Source: Arachidicoccus terrestris
Lineage (GTDB): Bacteria; Bacteroidota; Bacteroidia; Chitinophagales; Chitinophagaceae
Direction of reading: 5' to 3'
NCBI RefSeq assembly: GCF_020042345.1
Contig: NZ_CP083387.1
Coordinates: forward strand, 3,286,001 to 3,350,000
Length of the DNA stretch: 64,000 nucleotides
A program made the translations under genes and the position numbers. Shown one piece after another: positions 1 through 8,141 of this stretch. Under the pieces are notes generated by a model that searched no databases, was not told the DNA's origin, and was given only the letters and a program-made list of their open reading frames with translations. Numbering within the stretch: the first letter of the stretch is position 1; every line of letters starts with the position of its first letter.

Positions 1-467
1 AGTTTGCGATGACGGTCATATTGCCTAGAGCGGGTAAAAAGCTGGATGAGGTACTCTCTGGTATAGATGGTGCCCAGTGGGAAACACTTAAAGCCAATAT
101 GGCAAAAAGGGAAGTCAATGTCGGCCTGCCCCGTTTTACCATTCCTGCCTTTTCGATCAAGTTGAATGATGTGTTACAGTCGATGGGTATGAAATCGGCT
201 TTTAATAGTACTTTAGCAGATTTGTCTAAAATGGCAGCCCCCAGGAACGGAAATCTCTTTGTTAGCTTTGTGAAACAGGATACTTACTTGAAAGTGGATG
301 AAGAGGGGACTGAGGCTGCAGCCGTTACGACTACCGGAATAGGCGTAACTTCGGTCCCGATAGTATCGCAGTTTATCTGTGATCATCCCTTTGGTATCAT
401 AATCAGTGAGAAAACCTCCAATACGATTTTATTTATGGGTAAGATCATGAACCCAGACGCTGAATAA
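1..467 (+). CDS. Serpin family protein, C-terminal part (5' end outside window)
   Basis: The frame is open to the window edge, so this is the last ~155 residues of a serpin, a family normally of about 370-420 residues. The serpin signature is clear near the C-terminus (FICDHPFGIIISE, then TILFMGKIMNP). The reactive-centre-loop hinge is of the inhibitory type (EEGTEAAAVTTT), so the protein is probably a functional suicide inhibitor of serine or cysteine proteases rather than a non-inhibitory member. Counting 15 residues from the hinge Gly (P15) places P1-P1' at Thr-Ser. Whether the protein is exported cannot be seen because the N-terminus is missing. A strong terminator follows at once, so it is not co-transcribed with guaA. 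Confidence 0.9.
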   Translation, partial: FAMTVILPRAGKKLDEVLSGIDGAQWETLKANMAKREVNVGLPRFTIPAFSIKLNDVLQSMGMKSAFNSTLADLSKMAAPRNGNLFVSFVKQDTYLKVDEEGTEAAAVTTTGIGVTSVPIVSQFICDHPFGIIISEKTSNTILFMGKIMNPDAE

Positions 468-492
468 GCACACGGGTTAATTTTAAATATTC

Positions 493-524
493 AAAAAGCC
501 GGTTTTAATAAGACCGGCTTTTTG
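493..524 (+). terminator. Rho-independent terminator of the serpin gene
   Basis: A perfect 11-bp stem (493-503 with 513-523) with a 9-base loop. The 3' arm ends in a T-run. It lies 26 bp after the serpin stop codon. Confidence 0.9.
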
Positions 525-526
525 TT

Positions 527-534
527 TAGCTTTG
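527..534 (+). promoter_or_regulatory. Candidate -7 element (TAGCTTTG) of guaA
   Basis: An exact match to the Bacteroidota -7 consensus TAnnTTTG, 40 bp upstream of the guaA ATG. The expected -33 position falls in the loop of the serpin terminator and reads TTT rather than TTG. The promoter is therefore stacked directly on the preceding terminator. Confidence 0.5.
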
Positions 535-574
535 CGGCAAATTCCCGGTAACCATTTCCTAATATTCAAATTTT

Positions 575-2110
575 ATGACTGAAAAGATTATCATTTTAGA
601 TTTTGGCAGCCAATACACTCAATTGATTGCCAGAGCGGTAAGAGAAGCGAATGTGTATTGCGACATTGTTCCTTTCCATAGTACGCTGGATTTTAATGAG
701 AATATTAAAGGAGTGATACTGAGTGGCTCGCCTTGCAGTGTGAATGAACAGGATGCGCCGATGATAGATATTCAGGCTATTTTGGACAGCGTGCCGGTTC
801 TGGGTGTTTGTTACGGGGCACAGCTGGCGGCCAAGGTGTTTGGCGGCCGGGTGGAAAAATCTGATAAACGTGAGTATGGCCGGGCGCAGATGCTTCGTCA
901 GTTAGATGATGTGTTATTGCAAGGATTATCTGCTAAAAGTCAGGTTTGGATGAGCCACAGTGACACGATCAAACAATTGCCTGAAGGTTTTGAAGTTTTA
1001 GCGACCACCGAAAGCATACCGGTAGCGGCATTTAAGAAAACATCTGCTGAACCCCATTCGTTATATGGCTTGCAGTTTCATCCGGAGGTATATCATTCAA
1101 CTGAAGGTAAAAAGATTCTGTTCAATTTTCTGGTGGGTATCTGCGGGTGCGCGCAAGACTGGACGCCGGCGTCTTTCGTAGAGGAAACCGTAGCTTCTCT
1201 GAAGGAGAAGATCGGAGATAAACATGTTATTATGGCTCTTAGTGGCGGCGTCGACAGCACGGTTGCCGCTACCCTGATCAGTCGGGCCATTGGCGACAGA
1301 CTTCATGGCATATTTGTAGATAACGGGGTATTGCGTAAAGATGAGTTTAAGCAAGTTCTGGAGACCTATAATGAAATTGGACTGAATGTTAAAGGAGTGG
1401 ATGCCAAAGCGCTCTTTTATAAAGAATTGGCGGGCAAATCTGACCCAGAAGCCAAAAGAAAAACCATCGGTAAGCTTTTTATTGATGTTTTTCACGAGGA
1501 AGCACAGAAAATCAATGAAGCATCGTTTCTGGGACAGGGAACGATCTATCCGGACGTAATTGAAAGTGTCTCTGTACACGGACCTTCTGTTACCATTAAA
1601 TCTCACCATAACGTAGGCGGCCTGCCTGCTACGATGAATCTGGAGCTGGTGGAGCCGTTAAGAGCTTTATTCAAGGATGAGGTCAGAAGGGTGGGACTGG
1701 AACTGGGTATTCCGGCAGATATGATCAACCGGCACCCTTTCCCCGGGCCAGGCCTGGCGATCCGAATTCTGGGCGAGGTAACAGAAGAAAAAGCAAAATT
1801 GTTGCAGGAAGCAGATCATATTTACATTAAAGCATTAAAAGACAGAAATCTGTATAATCAGGTTTGGCAGGCCGGGGCCATTCTGCTGCCGGTTAAAAGT
1901 GTCGGGGTAATGGGGGACGAAAGGACTTACGAATTTACTTTGGCTTTGCGAGCCGTAAGCTCTGTCGACGGGATGACAGCTGACTGGTCTCATCTGCCTT
2001 ATGAGTTTCTGGCAGATGTCTCAAACGCCATTATCAATAACGTTAAGGGTATCAATAGGGTGGTATATGATATCAGCAGCAAACCACCCGCTACCATTGA
2101 ATGGGAGTAA
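575..2110 (+). CDS. guaA: GMP synthase (glutamine-hydrolysing)
   Basis: Converts XMP to GMP using ATP and glutamine, the last step of de novo GMP synthesis, in the cytoplasm. The N-terminal class I amidotransferase domain carries the nucleophilic Cys in GVCYGAQL (about residue 78) and the HPEVYHS histidine/glutamate of the triad. The synthetase domain has the PP-loop SGGVDST near residue 222, and the C-terminal dimerisation domain ends in KPPATIEWE, as GuaA proteins do. At 511 residues it is full length. It appears monocistronic, with a terminator before it and a tRNA promoter directly after it. Long antisense frames inside it are shadows. Confidence 0.98.
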   Translation: MTEKIIILDFGSQYTQLIARAVREANVYCDIVPFHSTLDFNENIKGVILSGSPCSVNEQDAPMIDIQAILDSVPVLGVCYGAQLAAKVFGGRVEKSDKREYGRAQMLRQLDDVLLQGLSAKSQVWMSHSDTIKQLPEGFEVLATTESIPVAAFKKTSAEPHSLYGLQFHPEVYHSTEGKKILFNFLVGICGCAQDWTPASFVEETVASLKEKIGDKHVIMALSGGVDSTVAATLISRAIGDRLHGIFVDNGVLRKDEFKQVLETYNEIGLNVKGVDAKALFYKELAGKSDPEAKRKTIGKLFIDVFHEEAQKINEASFLGQGTIYPDVIESVSVHGPSVTIKSHHNVGGLPATMNLELVEPLRALFKDEVRRVGLELGIPADMINRHPFPGPGLAIRILGEVTEEKAKLLQEADHIYIKALKDRNLYNQVWQAGAILLPVKSVGVMGDERTYEFTLALRAVSSVDGMTADWSHLPYEFLADVSNAIINNVKGINRVVYDISSKPPATIEWE

Positions 2111-2133
2111 CAGAAATTATTATTCCGATTTTT

Positions 2134-2164
2134 TTGCAAAAAATGGATTTTCCCTTTACTTTTG
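2134..2164 (+). promoter_or_regulatory. Promoter of tRNA-Met (TTG-N20-TACTTTTG)
   Basis: TTG at 2134-2136 and TACTTTTG at 2157-2164 are spaced 20 bp apart, a full match to the Bacteroidota housekeeping promoter. Transcription should begin about 30 bp before the mature tRNA. It is the cleanest promoter in the window and supports assignment to this phylum. Confidence 0.8.
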
Positions 2165-2202
2165 CAACCCATTAGCGCACGAGTGTGTTCTTGGGTAACC
2201 AC

Positions 2203-2276
2203 GGCGAGGTAGCTCAGGTGGTTAGAGCGCAGGATTCATAACCCTGAGGTCTCGGGTTCAATTCCCGATCTCGCTA
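2203..2276 (+). tRNA. tRNA-Met (anticodon CAU)
   Basis: A cloverleaf folds with acceptor stem 2203-2209/2269-2275 (G-U at both ends), D-stem GCTC/GAGC, a T-arm with loop TTCAATT, and anticodon CAT at 2237-2239 in loop TTCATAA. No CCA is encoded, so it must be added. G1-U72 is an unusual closing pair. It is called elongator Met because it lacks the three G-C pairs of initiators; a lysidine-modified tRNA-Ile cannot be excluded by eye. Confidence 0.9.
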
Positions 2277-2286
2277 CTCTTATAAA

Positions 2287-2322
2287 ATATCCTAAGTGTC
2301 AATTACTTAGGATATTTTTTTG
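2287..2322 (+). terminator. Rho-independent terminator of tRNA-Met
   Basis: An 11-bp perfect stem (2287-2297 with 2305-2315), a 7-base loop and a following run of T. Confidence 0.9.
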
Positions 2323-2430
2323 CCATATCCTCTAACTGCTATTTACTGCTTGTACTTAATTTGATACCCAACAAAAATATACAACTTAAACCTTCTAGCC
2401 GTGCAATGACAGCAGTCTAAAATATGATTA

Positions 2431-3169
2431 CTATTTAAATAGCATATCCATTTGCAAATCGTTTTGAATCATGGACGAAGCATAGCTATTGGGTGCTAAA
2501 CCAAAAGTGGTAACCAGTGTGAGATATATGGCTGATTTTGTTTTTGTCTGTTCCTTAAATACCGCGATTTTTGTAGCCAGGGCATCAGCATAGCTTTTTC
2601 TGATTGTGAACGGATGGATGGAAAATTTCATCTCGCATAGATTAATTATTCTATCTCGTCTATCAATTACAAGGTCGATCTGTGCGCCTTGATGGTCCCC
2701 GTGTCCAACCCAGGAAGATGTTCTTGTTTCTATGGCCGATATGCCCAATGCGTCGTCTTTGATTTGCTCTATATGCTCAAGGCAGGCTTGTTCAAAAGCA
2801 TAACCGCTCCATGCTCGCTTTTCGGGCTATCAAGTTGCTTGAGCCAATTGGTTTGGTCTAGGTCGCTCGAGCTTTTTATCCATTTTAGGTAGAAAAGTGA
2901 ATAAGGGTCCGCTAATGGGTAGAGGCTCATTTTTTCTTTATTGTTAAAAGGACGATATTTACGAATGAAGTGGCTTTTCTCTAGTTCTTTCAACATAAGG
3001 GTTACGCACCATTATTGGTTAGATGCGCTGCCTTTATAATTTCATTTTGTTTGAGGCCTTTGCCTTTTGCACTTAACGCCTCAATAATTGCAATATGGCC
3101 TTCCGCTTTGCGAAACAGTGCATGAAACAGGTTGCCGAATTCATTTCGGAGAAAGCCGTCCTTTTGGAA
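2431..3169 (-). pseudogene. Decayed DUF234-type AAA ATPase (C-terminal half)
   Basis: Three reading-frame segments match successive parts of the archaeal/bacterial AAA ATPase family with a C-terminal DUF234 nuclease-like domain. From 3169 down: a winged-helix part (FLRNEFGNLFHALFRKAEGH, then GKGLKQNEIIKAAHL); then, after a shift near 3000, LKELEKSHFIRKYRPF and YPLADPYSLFYLKWIK; then, after a second shift near 2825, RAWSGYAFEQACLEHIEQIK continuing to GAQIDLVIDRRDRIINLCEM. The N-terminal P-loop ATPase domain is absent. The last segment keeps the D-x(n)-E-x-K pattern of a PD-(D/E)XK fold. At least two frameshifts plus truncation make this a relic. Intact relatives are often toxin-like or mobile-element-associated ATPases. 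Confidence 0.8.
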
Positions 3170-3588
3170 ACATAGTCGGTCGATATGGGTAAAAAAATAG
3201 TAACACCCTTGAATGCTATGAGATCACTTAGTGGTAATGACAATTATTTAGAAAATAAGGAGGAAAAGGAAAAGTAAGCAGATAGTCAAGGGAAAGGAAT
3301 GCATTTTATGAGATAGTGTATTTGGTGGCACTTCAATATACCGAAGAGAAACTTACACAATGAGCTTATCAATTTGGTAAATGCTATCCGGACTTTAGGG
3401 ATTTTTGTTAGATTGTGTTGTCAATGCCAATCCCTTTTATACTCTCTATTATTGAATAATCGATATTGCTTGCTTTGCTGTTTTGCACATAAATGACTTG
3501 GCACAGATGTTTTTTGTAAATTTATGAGTCACAGACTTGAAATATGAAGAAGGAAAATGTAACAACTAATCGAATACCTGAGGTGTAG
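3170..3588. other. Intergenic stretch without recognisable gene
   Basis: I see no supported coding frame or RNA. It separates the decayed ATPase from the end of the eight-gene minus-strand operon. A short frame at 3544-3588 (14 codons, plus strand) is too small to call. Confidence 0.5.
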
Positions 3589-4686
3589 CTATTTATTAAA
3601 ATATGCATTAAGAAACGGGACCATTATCTTATCATGTGCAGGGAGGAGTTCCAGAAGCCTGAAAAGAATCCCATTAACGTTTTGCTGCACTGTACCAACC
3701 AGCCTTCGGTCGGGTTCGAGATGATCCAGTCGGCCAAGCAAGGTGAGTGTATGAAAAATTAAGGCTGCAGACAGCCCGTCATACCATTGCTGGTCCGGGA
3801 AACAAAGATGACCAATTTCTTCAAGGTGCTTACGATAGGCCTCGGCCAGGGTTATTGGAAAATGGGGGTCGTTCCATAAGTAGTTACCGTTGTCTAGATT
3901 AACTTCAAATTTTCCCATCATGGGTTTGCAAAGATCAATCAGGCTCAAACCAAAACGGGCGTATTCAAAATCTAGCAAAAACAGGTCATCCCCTTGCTCA
4001 AAGGTTTGACGGGCATTTCCGAGATCATCGTGGATCAAAGCCAGGAAGGGTCCGGGAGTTGTTACAATGGCGCGCACCCGTTCCAGTTCTTGTTCCATCT
4101 CGTTGCTATCGATATTACGGCGTCCAGCCAGCGCCAACAGCATTTTTTGCCCCACCTGAAATCGCTTGAGTTGGGCGGGGCCCCCATAACGCCGCCGGTC
4201 ATCTCCGGGATGGCCAAGTCCTGCTTCTTGACGCATGCCATAATAATGAGTTGCTTGTTCGCGTGTACAAAGATGCAATATGGCCAGAGATCTGGATAGT
4301 CTTTCAATAATGTAATCAAAGCTACGCATGGTGCTATGCCCAGATTCACCTAAGTCATCAAGCAAAAAAATGCCCTGCTGGTCGAAGGCCAGCAGGTTGG
4401 CGCGGAAAGGGGCCGATGGCTGAAGCGACTGCAGGAATCGTTGAGCTAATAGCTCTTCGGCAAATTCGACATGGGTATCTACCAACTGTAGAGCAGGAAA
4501 AGCATCAGCGGCTATATGTTTTATAAATACACTTGGCGGGCCGGATCCGCGTAATACCAGCCGGGCCGTGACGGCTGCCCGGCTGGAAAGTGCAACGACC
4601 TCAGCAATCGACGTCTGATTGCCAAAAGTCTTTCGAATCAGATCTTCCAGGGATAGCTGAAATGCATTTTGAATATTTATTGGCAT
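3589..4686 (-). CDS. Phosphotransferase-fold (APH/choline-kinase-like) protein
   Basis: Last gene of the eight-gene operon; 365 residues from the ATG at 4686 (a TTG two codons upstream is less likely). The fold is indicated by LALIHDDLGNAR (about residue 217), corresponding to the catalytic loop, followed by LFLLDFEYARFG (about 236), corresponding to the metal-binding D-F-D/E segment of aminoglycoside phosphotransferase-like kinases. The catalytic loop is H-D-D-L-G-N rather than H-G-D-x4-N, so the usual Asn is displaced and the substrate is unknown. No signal peptide. It starts 9 bp after the preceding stop, so translation is probably coupled. Its role in the cluster may be phosphorylation of a small molecule or a protein partner. 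An antibiotic-resistance role is not supported. Confidence 0.75.
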   Translation of the reverse strand: MPINIQNAFQLSLEDLIRKTFGNQTSIAEVVALSSRAAVTARLVLRGSGPPSVFIKHIAADAFPALQLVDTHVEFAEELLAQRFLQSLQPSAPFRANLLAFDQQGIFLLDDLGESGHSTMRSFDYIIERLSRSLAILHLCTREQATHYYGMRQEAGLGHPGDDRRRYGGPAQLKRFQVGQKMLLALAGRRNIDSNEMEQELERVRAIVTTPGPFLALIHDDLGNARQTFEQGDDLFLLDFEYARFGLSLIDLCKPMMGKFEVNLDNGNYLWNDPHFPITLAEAYRKHLEEIGHLCFPDQQWYDGLSAALIFHTLTLLGRLDHLEPDRRLVGTVQQNVNGILFRLLELLPAHDKIMVPFLNAYFNK

Positions 4687-4695
4687 GATCAAAGG

Positions 4696-6429
4696 CTATG
4701 AGGGGTTTAACAGCATAATATAACACATCGCATACCAGTCCGGTAAAAGGGCAGTGGTATTGGCATCCGTCTTCAGTTGTGAAAAGTCTACATTCAGTTG
4801 GTGGGTATGTTCTCCCGCATTCTGCAATTTGGAATTTGTTCCTGACCCGGCTACATCAAAACCTGCCCAGTGGCCACAGCTGAAGTTTCGGGCATACCAG
4901 TTGGCAGGTAAACTATGTGTATGGCTTCCTGCGTTGTCGAACTGGGCGGTCACCTTGAATCCGGAGAGCATATGCTGATGAACCGGTAAGGGGTCTGTCT
5001 GGCCAGGTGTTTTGCTCCCCCCTGCTCCCATGATAAAAAGGTCTTTAAGATCCGGAGTCCCGTTATTACCGTCGCAAAGCGCCCAGCCTGCGGGAATGTC
5101 TGTTATGCCACCGCTCCAGGCAACAATACTTCCAACCGGTGTCCAACGCTGTGAGATTGCAGGCCTAAAAGTGATCGCGGAACTGGCTGTCTGGAGATCG
5201 CCTACAATCATATCGATTGCGGTAAGGACAAATGAACTGTTCATGTTGCAGGGAACTGCTACTGCCGCACCGGAAGAAGCGACTTTACCCAAACCTGATA
5301 TTTCTATATAGGTGGCGTCATCGACATCCCAATTGAGTTGGGCTGTTGCAAGGGTATTGTTACCAACAATTATCTGCTGTGGCGTTACAGAAAAAGAACG
5401 GATAGCCATCGGAGGGTATTGCTTGTTGAGAAGGGAAGCAAAATAGCCATCATTATACCCCGGGATATTTCTATATTGTACATATAACAGGGTTGGGCCA
5501 TTGATAAAATCCGTGATGATATTGGTGACATTAAACTGAGCAATCGCCTTTCCCTGAATACCTAGTATAGCATGGTTGGATGGATCGGGCTCCAAAATCC
5601 ATGTAGCGGGGCTGCCCAATGTTTTTTGAGGCGTTTTCCAGCCAGAAGTACCCTTGGCCAGGTCAAAGCCGAAGGCGTTTATTGCATCAGGTGTCGTTAA
5701 AGCATAATATCCCGGCGCGCCTCCCGAAGGAACAAACGAAACGATAAATTGCGGAGGGTTGGTGTCCCATGGCACTTTATCCGGTACAATGGGCGTATTG
5801 CCGCTTTTATTCAGAAACGTTAGCTGTAATGTGTTGACATAGGGAGCTGTACTGTCTTTAGTGATACCAATATCAGGTATTTTTTGATTTTTCCCGTTCG
5901 ACGGATCCGGTGGGTTAGCCACTGCGTTAAAAGACATTGTGAGGGTAAGATCCTTGCCACTGGCCGGCGGTTCGTTGATCAATAGCGTGGTTGATATAAG
6001 CGTTTCGTGTTCGGCCCCCAGATTATACAACTCCGAACTGACATAGACAGTTCCGGTACCAGAGGTCGGATTGATCTTATCCGCGGTAAATTCAATCGTT
6101 TCGCCCTTTTCCCACTGCAAGGTATTTGTTGGAGCTGCCGCCCAGACCGGGTAATCGGGGTCGGGGAAGAAACGGATATCCCAGCCAGTAGCGGTCAGGG
6201 TTATTTTCTTTTGATCGTCAGGATCTTCATATAGCATGGAAAAGTCCAGCAGAAAATCTGCCGGCCCGTCTGCAGGTGGCGGTGGATTTATAGCCTTCCC
6301 TCCATTTAGCGTAATAGATTTGCCGGTATTGTTTATGTACTGTATCGTCAACGTGTTATCCTGCCCGGTATATATTTCTGGGCTCTGGTCGTTGTTCTGA
6401 ATGACGACCTGGATATTTAGTGCACTCAT
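4696..6429 (-). CDS. Tail-collar-like (microcystin-dependent-protein-like) protein, paralogue B
   Basis: 577 residues from ATG 6429; the longer frame to 6474 would overlap the preceding gene by 28 bp and is rejected. No signal peptide. The N-terminal ~390 residues are beta-rich with no family I recognise. Next comes an Ig-like module (ATAQLNWDVDDATYIEISG), and the last ~150 residues form a phage tail-collar/Mdp-like domain (AWSGGITDIPAGWALCDG, TPDLKDLFIMGAGG, repeated HQHM, HTHSLP and HTHQL histidine pairs, LPDWYAMCYIM). It shares this whole architecture with the gene before it and is its tandem duplicate. Such collar domains cap fibres in phages, but no other tail genes are present here. Confidence 0.8.
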   Translation of the reverse strand: MSALNIQVVIQNNDQSPEIYTGQDNTLTIQYINNTGKSITLNGGKAINPPPPADGPADFLLDFSMLYEDPDDQKKITLTATGWDIRFFPDPDYPVWAAAPTNTLQWEKGETIEFTADKINPTSGTGTVYVSSELYNLGAEHETLISTTLLINEPPASGKDLTLTMSFNAVANPPDPSNGKNQKIPDIGITKDSTAPYVNTLQLTFLNKSGNTPIVPDKVPWDTNPPQFIVSFVPSGGAPGYYALTTPDAINAFGFDLAKGTSGWKTPQKTLGSPATWILEPDPSNHAILGIQGKAIAQFNVTNIITDFINGPTLLYVQYRNIPGYNDGYFASLLNKQYPPMAIRSFSVTPQQIIVGNNTLATAQLNWDVDDATYIEISGLGKVASSGAAVAVPCNMNSSFVLTAIDMIVGDLQTASSAITFRPAISQRWTPVGSIVAWSGGITDIPAGWALCDGNNGTPDLKDLFIMGAGGSKTPGQTDPLPVHQHMLSGFKVTAQFDNAGSHTHSLPANWYARNFSCGHWAGFDVAGSGTNSKLQNAGEHTHQLNVDFSQLKTDANTTALLPDWYAMCYIMLLNPS

Positions 6430-6446
6430 GGGATAAATTTTGGAAG

Positions 6447-8141
6447 TTAGACGCCTTGTTTCATAATATAACACAGTGCATACCAGGGAGGCAGTGGGGG
6501 ATTATCATTGTTGTCGCTATTAAAGGAGGGGATTACCACTTTGACCGTATGATTGTGTACGCCGGCCTCTTGTGTGTGCGTGTTATTGGCGTCAAAGTGA
6601 CCATTGGTGTCAATGCCGGTATGAACGCCGCAGCTCAGGTTACGGGCGTACCAATTACTGGGCATCGCATGCGTGTGGTTACCGTCAGAGGTAGATGTAA
6701 ATTCGGTATCTGCTACATTAATGGCATGGGTGTGTGTATTGGCCGAACCACTGGAATTGGGCGTATAATTGTTGCCGGCGCCGACAATAAATTTATCTCG
6801 CAGATCCGGTGTGCCATTGGTGCCGTCACATAAGCTCCAGTTGGCCGGTATAGTCTCCGCTGATCCGCTCCATATCAGGATTGTTCCTTTGGGAATGACG
6901 CGTGAAAGAAGGTCCGGCGTGACAGTAACAGTCACCGCTTTGGACACAGCGCCGGCCAGCGAAGCACTGAATGCAGTCAGTACAAAGGTGGTTGTTTGTT
7001 CAATGTAAACATCCTGGTCGGTGACGGTAGCATCTACGATTCCCAGGCCCGATAACGTAACGTAGGCAGCATTTGTAGTGCTCCAGGAGAGTAATACCTG
7101 GGCCGGGCCGTTAATATTGTTGAGGGTGGTGGCATTGGCTGTAAAAGAGTCAATGGAGAGGCCGGCCCCGGCATTGATCTGATCTTCAGTCGCTTGCCTG
7201 ACGGGTATATTCAATATCTGATAACCGTCTGCCATGCCGGGAATATCCAGATAATAAAGAATACATTGTGTGTCGCGGGCAGATTGCTCCAGGCTCTTAA
7301 TATGTATCAGTTTCAGCAGGACTTCTGCCGGTGAGCCGCCTTTAGCCGACGCATAAGTAATCTTCCAAACAGGGTAATCGGCATTGCCGAATTTTTTAAC
7401 CTTCCAGTTATAGGCTTCACTAATCTCAACCCGCATCAATTGTGCCATTTCAGGAGGCATTAGCGCATTAAAATCCCGTGAATAACCATCACTGAGCTGA
7501 AAATAAAAAGAGGTATTAGACCCGTTTTGGCCCGTTTGTAAAAATCCAATACTGTTGGTGATGGCTAGTTTCATAACACCGGCTCCTTCATCATTTGCCT
7601 GGCCGCTTATATAGACGGAATTGTCATAGCGCCAGGTTGCTGCCATGTCACAGACTTCGCCGTTTTTATCCAGGATAAATAAGGCGGTCGTTGATGTAGC
7701 CGTATATGTCCCCTCAACATTTTCAATGCGCGCCTCCACAAAGCCACAGCCATTTTGACCGGTCGCCTTTACCGCGGGAAACAATAGTACGATCTGATCA
7801 TTGGTAAACCAGTTCCAGTAGGGGGCAGTTTGTTCAAACGTATATATGAGGTTGTCCTCGCTGACTGACAGACTGAAACCAGGCACTCTTCGGGGCGGCT
7901 CTGTAAAGACAAGGTTGCCTACGGTCTTTGTAAAATCGATAATGATCCGTGCCCTTGATGCTGTGCTCTCCGCTTTTTGCGTCTGAAATGAACTCCAGCC
8001 ATTATTAACCAGTTTTATTTTAAGTGACTCGGTTTTATCTATGGTCATAAAGTTCAGTCCTTCGCAATTCTGCACTGAGTTAAAAAAGGAAAGTCGCCTG
8101 GTGGCCGTCTGGGGCCGTTTGTTTTTTTGAGGCTTGTTCAT
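6447..8141 (-). CDS. Tail-collar-like (microcystin-dependent-protein-like) protein, paralogue A
   Basis: 564 residues; the start codon overlaps the stop of the 1207-residue gene (ATGA), a sign of translational coupling. The start is lysine- and arginine-rich and not a signal peptide. It has the same order of parts as its downstream paralogue: a beta-rich N-terminal region, an Ig-like segment (QVLLSWSTTNAAYVTLSG) and a C-terminal collar-like domain (IWSGSAETIPANWSLCDG, TPDLRDKFIVGAG, HTHAI, HTHAMP, NWYARNLSCG, LPPWYALCYIM). The two proteins have diverged strongly outside the collar, suggesting an old duplication with separate roles. They could be fibre or adhesin subunits of an unknown assembly. 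Confidence 0.8.
   Translation of the reverse strand: MNKPQKNKRPQTATRRLSFFNSVQNCEGLNFMTIDKTESLKIKLVNNGWSSFQTQKAESTASRARIIIDFTKTVGNLVFTEPPRRVPGFSLSVSEDNLIYTFEQTAPYWNWFTNDQIVLLFPAVKATGQNGCGFVEARIENVEGTYTATSTTALFILDKNGEVCDMAATWRYDNSVYISGQANDEGAGVMKLAITNSIGFLQTGQNGSNTSFYFQLSDGYSRDFNALMPPEMAQLMRVEISEAYNWKVKKFGNADYPVWKITYASAKGGSPAEVLLKLIHIKSLEQSARDTQCILYYLDIPGMADGYQILNIPVRQATEDQINAGAGLSIDSFTANATTLNNINGPAQVLLSWSTTNAAYVTLSGLGIVDATVTDQDVYIEQTTTFVLTAFSASLAGAVSKAVTVTVTPDLLSRVIPKGTILIWSGSAETIPANWSLCDGTNGTPDLRDKFIVGAGNNYTPNSSGSANTHTHAINVADTEFTSTSDGNHTHAMPSNWYARNLSCGVHTGIDTNGHFDANNTHTQEAGVHNHTVKVVIPSFNSDNNDNPPLPPWYALCYIMKQGV

Noticed and set aside
1097-1609. 170-residue minus-strand frame inside guaA
   Set aside because: Antisense shadow of a highly conserved gene; no recognisable protein features.
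2203-2276. tRNA-Met as an integration site with att repeats
   Set aside because: No copy of the 3' end of the tRNA gene was found downstream by eye, including around 19.7-19.9 kb, and no integrase gene is present.
3498-3517. Sigma-54-type promoter (TTGGCAC...)
   Set aside because: The GG element is present but no GC at the required -12 position; followed by only a 14-codon frame.
6420-6833. 137-residue plus-strand frame across the end of the first collar gene
   Set aside because: Lies wholly antisense to the two collar-protein genes and reads as low-complexity Val/Gly/Ile.
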